The position numbers and the translations under genes were made by a program. 64,000 nt of DNA from Nitrospirales bacterium (GTDB taxonomy: Bacteria; Nitrospirota; Nitrospiria; Nitrospirales; UBA8639): contig BQIV01000015.1 in NCBI GenBank assembly GCA_021604005.1, positions 35,084 through 99,083 on the forward strand. The letters are read 5' to 3'. The notes below the pieces were generated by a model. The model saw only the letters and a list, made by a program, of their open reading frames with translations, was not told where the DNA came from and made no database searches. Below are positions 28,810 to 38,696 of this stretch, in pieces. Position 1 is the first letter of the stretch, and every line of letters begins with the position of its first letter.

Positions 28810-29466
28810 GTGCTTCATCGAGCATTCATAGGCATCGTGTTCATGATTCTCGTTTTTGTGTTGTGTCATACCATGATGGTCAGCACGACAACAGGCATGA
28901 TGGATTCACGAGCGTTAACATTCTCTCAAGAAGACCAAACACTCACAGCGAACATCGACGGGGATTCTCTGAAAGAGGTATTACAAGTACTAGCGAATCA
29001 ATTACCTGTCACGATTACGATGATGGGATTTATACGGGACACTCCACTCTCGACAATCTTCACGGACCTTCCATTAGAACAGGGAATCGAACGACTTCTT
29101 CAGGGTCAAGATTATGCCCTTCTCTATTCACGGGCCAGTGCTTCACAACTTAAGGAAATTATTGTCCTTCCACGGCAAGATGCATCAACAAACTCTCCTT
29201 CGGCAGAAACCATGGCTGTCATATCCCCAACTGAGAATCATCAAAAATTGTCAGAAACTCAAAAGCAACACCCTTTCGAAAACCTTGACCGAGAGGGATT
29301 TGTCTCTGCACAGTTAGAAGATAAATTTGAAGCATTGGTTCAAGTAGTCGACGAGAGTCCAGCAAACGATGTTGCACTCCTCCTCGAAGCCTCCAGGGAT
29401 AACGACCCGGAAATTCGAGAAATCGCTGCAGCACTTCTGGAACAATGGAAACCTTCTTCCCCATAA
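28810..29466 (+). CDS. Exported STN-domain-like protein
   Basis: 218 residues from GTG 28810, with no gap after the upstream stop. A hydrophobic N-terminus ('GIVFMILVFVLCHTMMV') is followed by a ~55-residue segment like the secretin/TonB N-terminal (STN) domain: 'GDSLKEVLQVLANQLPVTI', then 'PLSTIFTDLPLEQGIERLL' and 'YALLYSR'. A Ser/Thr/Gln-rich linker leads to a C-terminal helical part ('LLEASRDNDPEIREIAAALLEQW') resembling one HEAT repeat. STN domains normally sense or bind a partner in the periplasm; here no secretin or TonB receptor is attached. Last gene of the DUF4331 operon. Confidence 0.7.
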   Translation: MLHRAFIGIVFMILVFVLCHTMMVSTTTGMMDSRALTFSQEDQTLTANIDGDSLKEVLQVLANQLPVTITMMGFIRDTPLSTIFTDLPLEQGIERLLQGQDYALLYSRASASQLKEIIVLPRQDASTNSPSAETMAVISPTENHQKLSETQKQHPFENLDREGFVSAQLEDKFEALVQVVDESPANDVALLLEASRDNDPEIREIAAALLEQWKPSSP

Positions 29467-29578
29467 TGTCATAACAATTCAAACCACTATCTCCCTCATT
29501 TCTCGTTCATAGATGAGCGCCTCTACAAACCAGGATTATTGTATGGGTGCAAGGAACCCACGCGTATAAAAAATAGCA

Positions 29579-30676
29579 TCAAACTTTGGAAGGCTCCGCA
29601 CAGTTCGATCGACAACTGGTCCGTTTATCAAACGGCAACTCTATATTCCATACCTGAATCGTTGAATTGTGAATCCCGGCCGCGACATATTGTCCATCGG
29701 GTGAGAACGTAATGGAATAAATTGCATGCTCTCCTGCCTGTCCTTGCCACACGGCTTTTTGCTGATCAATACTCCAAATCATGAGATGGCCGTGCTCATC
29801 GCCTGAAGCCAAATACTCCCCTCCTGGAGAAAACGCTAATGCACGCACCCAATTCGAGTCCAACCCCCTGACCTGAAGAACCGGATTGCCTAGCGAGGTA
29901 CCCCAAACGGTCAATCCCGCTTGACGCTCGACGCGACTATCAACCGCAATCAAAGAGGCATCGGGGGAAAACACCATACTCCACACCCCATGCACTTCGC
30001 GATCATCCATGCCGTTGAATAAGAGACGAGGCGTTGCATACGTTGTCTCCCAAAGCTCAACCGTCGTACGATGCGTATTGGCGATAGAGTTATAGATGCC
30101 TTCAGCTGCCGCCACATATTTCCCATTTGAGGAAATCGCTACGCCGTGTCGAACCGGTTGATGAGTTTCCCACGTACGAGCCAACCTCTTGGCATCAAGT
30201 TTCCACAATTCTAATGATCGTCCACCAGTGGACAACAACAACAACGTTCCATCGGGATCAATAGCACTATGAGAATAAAAGTCTCGTGCCAACGTCATAC
30301 TCGTCGAAGAATCTAATGAACGAATTTCCACGGTATCCATCACATTTTTGGTGACAAGACTATTGACGGAGGCGGCATAGGAAAAAATGCTGTTGGTCCT
30401 AAACGTTTGAGCAAGCGAGCGATCCGTCATGTTCCATTCTTCGACGAATCCATTACTCCGGTAGGTAAATAATTTCAATGCATCTTTATGAAACACCATC
30501 TGGAGAGGTCTATCGGGAGGGTTGTCATATTGGGAATAGGCTTTCTCAAGACCCAGTTGATAGTCCGGGCTCGAGGACGACCGGGAGTCAGCAGAATACG
30601 AGGAAACGAATACGCCATAGGCAAGAATGAGCACAAGACTTACCCACAATCCATGGAAGAGACATGACGTTCGCAT
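29579..30676 (-). CDS. Exported WD40-repeat protein
   Basis: 365 residues. A signal peptide or anchor ('LWVSLVLILAYGVFVSSYSA') is followed by WD40 blades. The last three are clear: 'VWSMVFSPDASLIAVDSR...GLTVW', 'VRALAFSPGGEYLASGDEHGHLMIW' (seen as 'LAFSPGGEYLASG') and 'IYSITFSPDGQYVAAGIHNSTIQVW' (seen as 'ITFSPDGQYVAAG'). Five to seven blades would make a beta-propeller in the periplasm. The C-terminus has two Cys (KRTSCRSNC). No enzymatic motif is seen, so a protein-binding role is likely. It converges on the STN-protein gene. Confidence 0.82.
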   Translation of the reverse strand: MRTSCLFHGLWVSLVLILAYGVFVSSYSADSRSSSSPDYQLGLEKAYSQYDNPPDRPLQMVFHKDALKLFTYRSNGFVEEWNMTDRSLAQTFRTNSIFSYAASVNSLVTKNVMDTVEIRSLDSSTSMTLARDFYSHSAIDPDGTLLLLSTGGRSLELWKLDAKRLARTWETHQPVRHGVAISSNGKYVAAAEGIYNSIANTHRTTVELWETTYATPRLLFNGMDDREVHGVWSMVFSPDASLIAVDSRVERQAGLTVWGTSLGNPVLQVRGLDSNWVRALAFSPGGEYLASGDEHGHLMIWSIDQQKAVWQGQAGEHAIYSITFSPDGQYVAAGIHNSTIQVWNIELPFDKRTSCRSNCAEPSKV

Positions 30677-30756
30677 GAAAGAAACACTCTGACATTGAGA
30701 TGTGTGTGGACTCCACCTCTTTTTCGGTCTGCCATGTCAAAATACTAAGATGACAC

Positions 30757-32418
30757 TTACATCCTGGAACTCGTTAACATGACCTCCGCATCGACCCAGG
30801 CATGGTCAAATTCTTGCTGCATCACATTCGCTTCATCAACATAACCTTGTGCATGCAAACTTTGCACAAGACCGAACAACGACCATCCGCTCTGTGGATG
30901 ATAGGTCAAATCGGTTCGATAGACCTGTTCGGCCTCCTCCGGCTTTCCAGCCTGCAACAACACGGCTCCCAACACTTGCCTGGGTGGAAGATACCAATCT
31001 TTCGGTTCCGTGTAATGCAAGGCCTCTTCCAATTCCACCGCCTTTTCTAAATGAGTCACGGCGATGTCATATCGGCCCTCGGCCGCTTCGATTTCACCGA
31101 GCAAGATATTCTCTGCAATCGACAATATGTGCGAAATGGAATTGATATCAAAAATGGTCAACGTCGCAACAGTCGGATTCTCTGCATGCTGACGAAATGC
31201 CGTCAATTCCTCTGTAGCACGATCCGTCTTCCCGTGCCTTAGAAAAGCAAGCCCGCGTGCATAATGCCATATGGCCGTAGGATACGCTAAATCCGCTGGT
31301 GGCGCGGCAGTGTGAAGAACCGCATTCCATTCTCCAAATAATGTTTGGGTATACAGCGGCATTAACCAAAAATGTTGCAGCGTTCCGGCAAATCCAGGAT
31401 CCCGCATGGCGTCAGGACTCACGTTGGCAGCCGTATCCTTGGCCGCCTGCATCGCTAACGATTGTCGCCCAATTTTCGTTGCCGCAGCCCAAAGAAAATG
31501 ATGATTATGCGGCACGTATGCTGCCGTATAGATACCTTCCGCATGCGAATGCCGAAGGTATTCTTGGTCGACGACGACGGCTTGCTGATTGGCCTGCACA
31601 ACATCACGATAGCGCCCGACACGGATATAAATATGCCCGGGCATATGCACTAAATGCCCTGAACCAGGCACCAGCGTAGCCAATCGTTCGGCACTCGGCA
31701 GGGCATGTTCTGGATATGGAGAGGCTTCCATCACATGAATATACAGATGATTGGCTAACGGATTGTTTGGAGCCTGCCGCAGAGCGATTTTCAATGTTTC
31801 AATAATTTCCGATGTCCAAGGTCTGCTCTCTCCCTGTGGCGTCCAAAAGTCCCACGGGTGTAAGTCCATCAAGGCTTCGGCCAACAGCGCACGAATCACC
31901 GCATCCTCGGGGAATCGTTTCGCGACAGTGCGCATCGCATCAGCATAGGCCCGATCCACATGACTTCGATCTCCAACCACCTTGTTGACGTACCGTGTAG
32001 CCACAGCCCGAATAAGCGCTTGCTCTTTCTTGGTGGCCGTTTCAGACAAGGCCAGCGCTTGTTGGGCGGCCGCATACGCCTGCGGCACGGCAGACGCATC
32101 CATGGGCGCATTAATGTTCGGTCCCAACACCAACGCCTTCCCCCAGTAACACATTGCACAGGCAGGATCTAGCCGCAAGGCCTCGCTAAAGGACCTCGCC
32201 GCCTCAGCATGATTAAATCCGTAGGCTAAGATCAGACCTTGATCAAAATACCGCTGCGCCATTGGAACCGATGTCGAAACACCATACGAATGCCCACCCA
32301 AATTTTTCTGTAACGGCACAGCTTCAGCACGAGCTACGCCATCAGCCATGAATGAATTGAAACCGACGAAAACGATCACAAACTGAACCCAAATCATATG
32401 ACGTCTTACTTTTTTCAT
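30757..32418 (-). CDS. Exported TPR protein of the 553-residue type
   Basis: A signal peptide ends near 'ARAEA' (residues 28-32). TPR-like helices run through the protein: 'YFDQGLILAYGFNHAEAARSF' (seen as 'ILAYGFNHAEAARSFSEAL'), 'DPACAMCYWGKALVLGPNIN', and at the C-terminus 'LGAVLLQAGKPEEAEQVY'. A His-rich central part ('HLVHMPGHIYIRVGRY', 'PHNHHFLWAAA') and two Cys in 'CAMC' are conserved-looking and may bind metal or haem, which is inference. Related proteins are widespread and annotated only as TPR proteins. It stands alone, with 80 nt to the WD40 gene downstream. Confidence 0.8.
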   Translation of the reverse strand: MKKVRRHMIWVQFVIVFVGFNSFMADGVARAEAVPLQKNLGGHSYGVSTSVPMAQRYFDQGLILAYGFNHAEAARSFSEALRLDPACAMCYWGKALVLGPNINAPMDASAVPQAYAAAQQALALSETATKKEQALIRAVATRYVNKVVGDRSHVDRAYADAMRTVAKRFPEDAVIRALLAEALMDLHPWDFWTPQGESRPWTSEIIETLKIALRQAPNNPLANHLYIHVMEASPYPEHALPSAERLATLVPGSGHLVHMPGHIYIRVGRYRDVVQANQQAVVVDQEYLRHSHAEGIYTAAYVPHNHHFLWAAATKIGRQSLAMQAAKDTAANVSPDAMRDPGFAGTLQHFWLMPLYTQTLFGEWNAVLHTAAPPADLAYPTAIWHYARGLAFLRHGKTDRATEELTAFRQHAENPTVATLTIFDINSISHILSIAENILLGEIEAAEGRYDIAVTHLEKAVELEEALHYTEPKDWYLPPRQVLGAVLLQAGKPEEAEQVYRTDLTYHPQSGWSLFGLVQSLHAQGYVDEANVMQQEFDHAWVDAEVMLTSSRM

Positions 32419-32626
32419 ATCCTCCCCTCCTCTGCAAAAAGATGTCTTCTCGACATCGTACTGTTGTCGACCGGGTCACCTTGCGATCAACGATTAAAGA
32501 TGCGCATCATAGAAAAAGGTCGCGCATCTCCCGGGAACATGCAATCGATACGAAAGGCTGGAGACCCCGAGAATATTCAACCACGTTCACCGGCAGCGCA
32601 TTGTATCGTGGACACAATAGGACATC

Positions 32627-33757
32627 ATGAGAATTCTTACATTAAGTTATGAGTTTCCTCCCCTAGGAGGCGGTGGGGCAAAAGTTGTATATGGATTGGC
32701 AAAGTCGCTCGTCCGAGGTGGGCATACTATTGATGTGGTGACCATGGGGTACCACGGCCTTCCAAAACGAGAAATCATTGACGGAATCACAGTCTATCGG
32801 GTCCCCTGTATTCGTACACGACAATCCATGTGCTATACCCCTGAAATGCTCCCGTACATTTTCTCGGCCATTCCGGTTGTCACACGTCTCATGAAAAAAC
32901 ATCAGTACGACCTCAATCATTCCCACTTCATCTTTCCTGACGGCATACTGGCCAAAGTCTTACATAAGTTGACCGGCCTACCCTACGTGCTGACCGCACA
33001 TGGCTCAGATGTGCCAGGATATAATCCCGACCGCTTTACAACCCAACATAAAGTCTTTGCGCCCATGTGGAAACGGGTCGCCCATGGAAGCCGATGCATT
33101 GTCTGTCCAAGTCGATCGATTGAATCACTCATTCATGCTTGTGACCCGACTATTCGAACACGTGTCATTCCCAATGGTATCAATATTGATAGGTTCAACC
33201 CAAATCGCCCCAAACTCAACCGTGTCCTTATCGTCACAAGAATGTTTGAACGAAAGGGCGTGCAATATCTCTTGAAAGCCCTTGAGAATCTCGACCATCA
33301 CTATGAAGTACATGTCGTCGGAGACGGCCCCTACCTGAAAACACTCAGAGGGCAGGTCGATGAAAAAAATTTGGATGTGACATTTTGGGGATTTCTTGAC
33401 AATCAATCACAAGAAATTCGTGAACTCTACGAAACCTCTAGGATTTTCGTGTTTCCCTCAATTGCTGAAAATTTTCCTATTGTGCTTCTGGAAGCCATGG
33501 CTGCCGGCATGGCCATTATCACAACAGAAGGGACGGGTTGCGCGGAAGTCGTTGGGAAATCGGCATTGTTCATCAAGACACGAGATTCGGAGAGCATTCA
33601 ACATGCGCTCCAACGTCTGATCGTTGATGACGAATACTGCACACAGCTTGGAAAAAACGCACGCAAACGACTCGAAGGACACTTTGGCTGGGGATCCGTG
33701 GCTGAACAATATAGTGAATTGTTCAAAAAAATCGAACTCCCCTTATACAGTCGATAA
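32627..33757 (+). CDS. GT4-family glycosyltransferase
   Basis: 376 residues with the GT-B fold. The N-terminal domain begins 'RILTLSYEFPPLGGGGAKVVYGLAKSL', seen as 'EFPPLGGGGAKVVYGLA', the glycine-rich acceptor loop. The C-terminal donor domain has 'VLIVTRMFERKGVQYLLKAL', 'VVGDGPYLKTL' and the E-x7-E signature in 'AENFPIVLLEAMAAGMAII'. It transfers a sugar from an NDP-sugar with retention, at the cytoplasmic face. As first gene of a five-gene run with a flippase-like membrane protein and a GT2 enzyme, it probably builds a cell-surface glycan or glycolipid. The donor is unknown. Confidence 0.92.
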   Translation: MRILTLSYEFPPLGGGGAKVVYGLAKSLVRGGHTIDVVTMGYHGLPKREIIDGITVYRVPCIRTRQSMCYTPEMLPYIFSAIPVVTRLMKKHQYDLNHSHFIFPDGILAKVLHKLTGLPYVLTAHGSDVPGYNPDRFTTQHKVFAPMWKRVAHGSRCIVCPSRSIESLIHACDPTIRTRVIPNGINIDRFNPNRPKLNRVLIVTRMFERKGVQYLLKALENLDHHYEVHVVGDGPYLKTLRGQVDEKNLDVTFWGFLDNQSQEIRELYETSRIFVFPSIAENFPIVLLEAMAAGMAIITTEGTGCAEVVGKSALFIKTRDSESIQHALQRLIVDDEYCTQLGKNARKRLEGHFGWGSVAEQYSELFKKIELPLYSR

Positions 33758-33964
33758 CCATTCAGAAACACTATGGACCGAGCGACAATCCGAACATTCG
33801 CTTCTTGCTGATACGATTCAGCAACAGAAAGTCTGCAATGCATACAGATTCAATTTCCTAACCTTCATTCTCGAGAACCAAAGAAACGCATTGCATACTA
33901 CGGCACCTTGACACCGCTTGGCATACCAGGCTCGTCAAGAATACGACTGACACGAATCCGGTCA

Positions 33965-34948
33965 ATGGATATGAAAAACGGAATACTGTGGGTTGGCAAA
34001 CTCCTCCTGACCATCCTTATCCTGGCGTATATATTCAGCATGACTCCATTTCCGGCCATTGCAACCGCATTCAAAGGCCTAGACCTGACAGCGGTGCTCT
34101 ATTTGATCCCGATCATTCTACTCTCATTCTTTGTTGCTGCGAGTCAATTAAAAGTGTTCACAGACAATCATCGGATGCATGTATCGCTCATGAAAATCGT
34201 CGGTATCAATTTTTCAACCGAATTTTACAATTTGTTTTTGCCGGGATTTCTGGCAGGAGGCGCCATTCGTTGGCATAAGCTGTCTCAAGATAATCACAAA
34301 CGGGCAGAAGCATTTGCCGCCCTTATCCTCAATCGAGTCGTCAATACACTCACCCTAGCAGTATTTGGACTCATGTGCTGGATGATTGACCGTCCAAGCG
34401 TCGCCAATGAATATTATGGACTATTATTGGGAACGCTTGCTGCCGGATTCCTGAGTCTCTACGCCTTTCTGTTCAGTCCGTATGTATCAGCGCTCTTTAC
34501 CTTTCTTTCGCAACATGCCGTTGTGCAATCGTTCCCGACGTGTATCGTCCGGGGTCTTTCACGGCTCATCCAAGCAGCGATGGAATACCAAAGACTATCG
34601 TTCCGTGAACATTGCGTCATTGTGTTCCTCTCAGGCCTTTGGCATGTACTTCTCGGACTTTTTTTCTTGCTTCTCGCACGCTTGATCGGAATCGATTTAA
34701 GTTTTGAGAGTCTGGGATGGATTCGCGCTATCCTCGGATTCCTGCTGATGCTGCCCATCTCCATTTCAGGTTTTGGTGTTCGAGAAGGGGCTATCATCCT
34801 CCTCTTTGGGCACTTTGGCATCGTCCCGGCAACCGCCGTAGCGTTTTCGTTCCTGGTGTTTGCCAGAACTCTCTTTCTTGGCCTTGTCGGAGCATTCATT
34901 GAACTCAACAACACATGGCTTTCACTGAAACCCACGGCACACACATGA
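33965..34948 (+). CDS. Lysylphosphatidylglycerol synthase TM-region (UPF0104) family protein
   Basis: 327 residues from ATG 33965; the open frame reaches back to a TTG at 33908, but the added residues are not membrane-like. About seven or eight helices. Family features are 'FNLFLPGFLAGGAIRWHKLSQ', seen as 'NLFLPGFLAGGAIRWH', and 'PISISGFGVREGAIILLFGHF' near the C-terminus. These flippase-like membrane domains occur without the synthase domain in many glycan clusters, where they are thought to move lipid-linked intermediates. Its stop overlaps the next gene's start in ATGA. Confidence 0.85.
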   Translation: MDMKNGILWVGKLLLTILILAYIFSMTPFPAIATAFKGLDLTAVLYLIPIILLSFFVAASQLKVFTDNHRMHVSLMKIVGINFSTEFYNLFLPGFLAGGAIRWHKLSQDNHKRAEAFAALILNRVVNTLTLAVFGLMCWMIDRPSVANEYYGLLLGTLAAGFLSLYAFLFSPYVSALFTFLSQHAVVQSFPTCIVRGLSRLIQAAMEYQRLSFREHCVIVFLSGLWHVLLGLFFLLLARLIGIDLSFESLGWIRAILGFLLMLPISISGFGVREGAIILLFGHFGIVPATAVAFSFLVFARTLFLGLVGAFIELNNTWLSLKPTAHT

Positions 34949-35874
34949 TACCGTCTTCGCCTTCCGTCGCCATTATCATCCTCAATTTCAATAAACGGGC
35001 AGATGTCTTGGAAGCCATTAACAGTGCGCTGGCTGTCGAGTATCCGCACGTATATGTCGTGGTCGTCGACAACGCATCAACGGACGGTTCATGGGAGGCC
35101 ATTGCCGACACCTATCAGGATCTATCAACAATTCGAATGCCGACGAACGTCGGAGCCGCAGGCGGAAGGAATGCCGGATGGCGGTATGTGAATAAACATT
35201 TTCAAACTGAGTATCTCTTCTTCCTTGATGATGATGCCGTCATCGCCCCCGATGCCATTGAATGTTTTATGCATGCAATCCAACACGATCAGACAGTGGG
35301 CATCGCCTGCGGAAAATCCTACACCCGATTCCCGTCAACAACCATCAACTCTGCTGGCATACGCGTCAATATGTATACTGGCATTATCAATGACATTGGT
35401 GCCGGAGAAGAAGACCGCAAACAGTACAACGAATCCCGTTATGTCGACGCCTGCGGATGTTTTGGCTTACTTATACGCGCCACACTTTTCGAGCGACTCA
35501 ACGGATTCAATGAAATGTTCAATCCCTACGGGTGGGAAGATGTCGACCTGTGCTTACGTTCGAAGCGATTAGGATATAAGACCCGCTATGTGCCGACGGC
35601 CGTCATTCACCATAAAGGCACAAAGGTAGGACGAAAACCCCTTCCCAAGTACGAGCAGACCAAAGCACGGAATTATCTCTATCTCATCAGAGACCATGCG
35701 ACTGTGATCCAGTTGGTCTGTATTGGACTCTGTTTTCCTTTTCGACTACTTGCTCTTATGGCAAAATTAATTCGTCACGGAGACGCACATATCCTTGCAT
35801 CTCATGCACGAGGAGCCTGGCATGCCATCCTGATGCCGAACAAATCTGATCCGTTCAGCAAGGAGATCCAATGA
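34945..35874 (+). CDS. GT2-family glycosyltransferase
   Basis: 309 residues from ATG 34945, which overlaps the upstream stop (ATGA); an upstream ATG at 34915 is possible. The GT-A fold shows 'VAIIILNFNKRADVLEAINSAL', seen as 'IIILNFNKRADVLEA', the nucleotide-binding 'VVVDNASTDGSWEA', 'NVGAAGGRNAGWRY' and the metal-binding 'FFLDDDAVIAPDA'. The 'GWEDVDLCLRSKRLGY' motif marks the rhamnosyltransferase-like branch. A C-terminal hydrophobic segment may attach it to the membrane. It shares an operon with the GT4 and phosphodiesterase-like genes. Confidence 0.92.
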   Translation: MIPSSPSVAIIILNFNKRADVLEAINSALAVEYPHVYVVVVDNASTDGSWEAIADTYQDLSTIRMPTNVGAAGGRNAGWRYVNKHFQTEYLFFLDDDAVIAPDAIECFMHAIQHDQTVGIACGKSYTRFPSTTINSAGIRVNMYTGIINDIGAGEEDRKQYNESRYVDACGCFGLLIRATLFERLNGFNEMFNPYGWEDVDLCLRSKRLGYKTRYVPTAVIHHKGTKVGRKPLPKYEQTKARNYLYLIRDHATVIQLVCIGLCFPFRLLALMAKLIRHGDAHILASHARGAWHAILMPNKSDPFSKEIQ

Positions 35875-37445
35875 ACCAGAACAAGAATCAATCTGACAAT
35901 CATCAAGTCATCGTTATTGGCTTAGAAGCAGCCGAACCGGCACTCATTGAACAATGGGCGGGCGAAGGAAAACTTCCAACCCTACAACGTCTGATGCGAG
36001 AAGGAAGCTGGCGACGCTTACAATCGACCACTGAAATTTCCAGTGGAGCGACTTGGGCATCGCTCATCACGGGAACCAATCCAGCCAAGCATGGGATGGG
36101 CTTCTACCATCGTCAACTCAAACCCGGCACGTACACGATTCGAAAAAAATATGCGGAAGAGACTGCGACGGAACCATTCTGGAATCCGCTCAGCCGTAGT
36201 GGAAAACGTGTAGCCATCTTGGATCTCCCAGATACGCACGCCACCGAAGACCTCAACGGCGTCATGCTCGTAGGCTGGGGAGCAGAGGGGTTAAATGCTA
36301 CACAACATTCGTGGCCGAAACATCTTCTGCAAGAGACATTTTCTCGAGTTGGACACCACCCTCTAGAATTCTGGTACCAGGAACGGCCCAAAACCATACC
36401 GGCCTGGCAAGAATTCTCGGAAAAGTTGTTAGAAGGCACACGTCGTCGTACGCAAATCGCCAAGTGGGTTCTCGCGCAAGAACCATGGGATTGCTATGTC
36501 ATCGGTTACGCCGAACCGCATTGGATCGGACATTACTTTTGGCATATCACCGATCAAAGACATCCCGATTATGACTCAAATCTTGAAAAAGCCTGTGGGG
36601 ATGCCATACTCCGCATCTATCAAGAAGTCGACCACGGCATCAGCACCCTCCTCGACATGTACCCGGACGCCACCATCATCATCGTCTCGAACACGGGAAT
36701 GGGACCAAATTTCAGTGGTCAACATCTGCTTCCTCAGGTTCTAGAACGGCTTGGGTATACAACAGGAAAATCGTCCAACGGACTCACACGTTTCCTGCCC
36801 CATCAAAAATGGGGCCCATACTATGCGATCAAAAGCATCGAAACAATCGTCTCGCCAAAACTTATCGAAAAAGTCAAACGCATACTGCCGGAAAGGTTAT
36901 GGGACGATGTGACGCGTCATTTTTTGACCATGGGTAATACCTGGAAAGATAGTCTGGCCTTCGAGATTCCCTCTGATTATTCCGGAGCTATCCGCATCAA
37001 CCTCAAGGGACGTGAGCCTCATGGTCTCATTAATCCCGGAGAGGAATACGACCGTTTGTGCGATGAGATCACTCAGGACCTTCTTGAACTGATCAATCCT
37101 GATACAGGCGAACAGGCTGTCGCCGGCGTCATCAAGGTCAAAGACCTGTACAAGGGAAACCATCTTGATGAATTGCAAGATTTAATTGTGCAATGGAACG
37201 GAAACGCGCCAATCAATCACCTTGAATCTGAAAAAATGGGAAAAGTGTCAGGTATCTTGCCGGATAAACGTACAGGAGCCCACATGGTCAACGGATTTCT
37301 GCTCGCTTCGGGGAAGACTCTCAGGAAAAATCACATATTGGAAAACGCACATATTATGGATGTCGCACCCACGATTCTTCATTTGTTACACGAACCCATT
37401 CCCGAGATTATGGACGGAAAAGTCCTATCCGATCTGTTTGTCTAA
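35871..37445 (+). CDS. Alkaline-phosphatase-fold phosphodiesterase-like protein with altered metal site
   Basis: 524 residues, ATG overlapping the GT2 stop. The protein matches type I phosphodiesterase/nucleotide pyrophosphatase-like proteins: 'VIVIGLEAAEPALIEQWA' at the start, the nucleophile region 'SGATWASLITGTNPAKHGMG' (Thr61), 'HWIGHYFWH' and the C-terminal 'MDVAPTILHLL'. In active members the first motif carries Asp and the distal motif reads 'SDHG'. Here they are 'GLE' (Glu19) and 'SNTGMGP'. Two or three metal ligands thus appear replaced, so activity may be lost or changed. No signal peptide. It sits between a glycosyltransferase and an aldo-keto reductase. Confidence 0.8.
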   Translation: MNQNKNQSDNHQVIVIGLEAAEPALIEQWAGEGKLPTLQRLMREGSWRRLQSTTEISSGATWASLITGTNPAKHGMGFYHRQLKPGTYTIRKKYAEETATEPFWNPLSRSGKRVAILDLPDTHATEDLNGVMLVGWGAEGLNATQHSWPKHLLQETFSRVGHHPLEFWYQERPKTIPAWQEFSEKLLEGTRRRTQIAKWVLAQEPWDCYVIGYAEPHWIGHYFWHITDQRHPDYDSNLEKACGDAILRIYQEVDHGISTLLDMYPDATIIIVSNTGMGPNFSGQHLLPQVLERLGYTTGKSSNGLTRFLPHQKWGPYYAIKSIETIVSPKLIEKVKRILPERLWDDVTRHFLTMGNTWKDSLAFEIPSDYSGAIRINLKGREPHGLINPGEEYDRLCDEITQDLLELINPDTGEQAVAGVIKVKDLYKGNHLDELQDLIVQWNGNAPINHLESEKMGKVSGILPDKRTGAHMVNGFLLASGKTLRKNHILENAHIMDVAPTILHLLHEPIPEIMDGKVLSDLFV

Positions 37446-38438
37446 ATGGAATATCGGCCACTCGGAAACACAGGACTCCTCACATCGGTGATTGGACTTG
37501 GCTGCTCACGTCTCGGGGCAAGTGTCTTTGAAGCAAACTCAACCGATGCTCAATGCCTTCTCCATTTTGCCATAGATCACGGCATCAATTTCTTTGATAC
37601 TGCCGACTCCTACGGGTATGGGAATTCAGAACGTGTGCTTGGGAAAGCGTTTCGAGGGAAACGGGACAAGGTCATTCTCGCGACAAAAGGAGGATTTCTC
37701 CCTTCATCACTGGCTCGAGTGGGACAATACCTTGTTCCATTCATCGGTCCGTTTCGTTCACGAATTTCAAGAAAAAAATCCATATTCAAAACCTTATCTC
37801 GAAAACGCCAAAACTTTGACGTTGCGTATCTCAAAAAAGCGCTCGAGCAAAGTTTGAAACGCCTCAGCACAGACTATCTTGATCTGTATCAATTACATAG
37901 CCCACCACGCGAGGTCTTAGAACATGACGATGTCTTTCGCTTTCTTGAACAATCTCAACAAGAAGGCAAAATACGATTCTACGGTATTTCGGTCAATACT
38001 GTTGAGGATGGCCTGTTCTGTCTTCACCATCCACATATCGCAGCCCTTCAAGTGCCAATCAATATTCTTGAACACCACGCCACGACAGCGTTGCTGCCGA
38101 AGGTATTGCAGACTGGGGTTATAGCCAGAGTCCCTCTTGCACGAGGTCTCTTAACCGACAGATTACAAGTCACCACGGGTCCTCATCTCAAAGACTCGTC
38201 ACAAGCACAACAGCAGCTAAAGAATTTACACGATGTCTGCACCCGAGAACGACGCAATATTTCTCAAATCGCAATCCAGTTACTCCTGCAATTCACACAA
38301 ATCTCCTCAATCATTGTTGGGACGAAATCCATCGAACATCTACGTTTGAACATTCTCGCCCAGGAACAACCAGCGTTGAGTCAGGATCTGCTTCGTCTCA
38401 TCACCATCCTCAACAAATCTTCAAAACATAATCAGTAA
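37446..38438 (+). CDS. Aldo/keto reductase
   Basis: 330 residues, ATG directly after the preceding stop. The (beta/alpha)8 NADPH-dependent reductase has the tetrad Asp51 and Tyr56 ('FFDTADSYGYGNSE'), Lys81 ('ILATKGG') and His151 ('DLYQLHSPP'). The C-terminal cofactor region is 'SSIIVGTKSIEHLRLNI'. An insertion after the Lys (~90-125, Arg/Ser/Lys-rich) is longer than in many members. It probably reduces a sugar or carbonyl in the glycan pathway of this operon, but substrate specificity cannot be told from sequence. Confidence 0.9.
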   Translation: MEYRPLGNTGLLTSVIGLGCSRLGASVFEANSTDAQCLLHFAIDHGINFFDTADSYGYGNSERVLGKAFRGKRDKVILATKGGFLPSSLARVGQYLVPFIGPFRSRISRKKSIFKTLSRKRQNFDVAYLKKALEQSLKRLSTDYLDLYQLHSPPREVLEHDDVFRFLEQSQQEGKIRFYGISVNTVEDGLFCLHHPHIAALQVPINILEHHATTALLPKVLQTGVIARVPLARGLLTDRLQVTTGPHLKDSSQAQQQLKNLHDVCTRERRNISQIAIQLLLQFTQISSIIVGTKSIEHLRLNILAQEQPALSQDLLRLITILNKSSKHNQ

Positions 38439-38696
38439 GAATGTTGTAACATCAAGAAATGTGCCTCAACGAGAAACCACAACGAAGGGTCATTCTCACA
38501 CGATTTAGCCTTTTTTCGTATTGCATGAGGGATTCGGCACAACACAACCTCGACTGCGGAACATAACGTGTAACATTTCCACAAGATTGAAGACTCTTCT
38601 TTAGGTATACGAACTCGGCTGCTTGACTCAGGGACGGTAGTCTCCAAACTTGTCGAGCATCACTTACACAACAGAAATAACGCACCACTACATACC

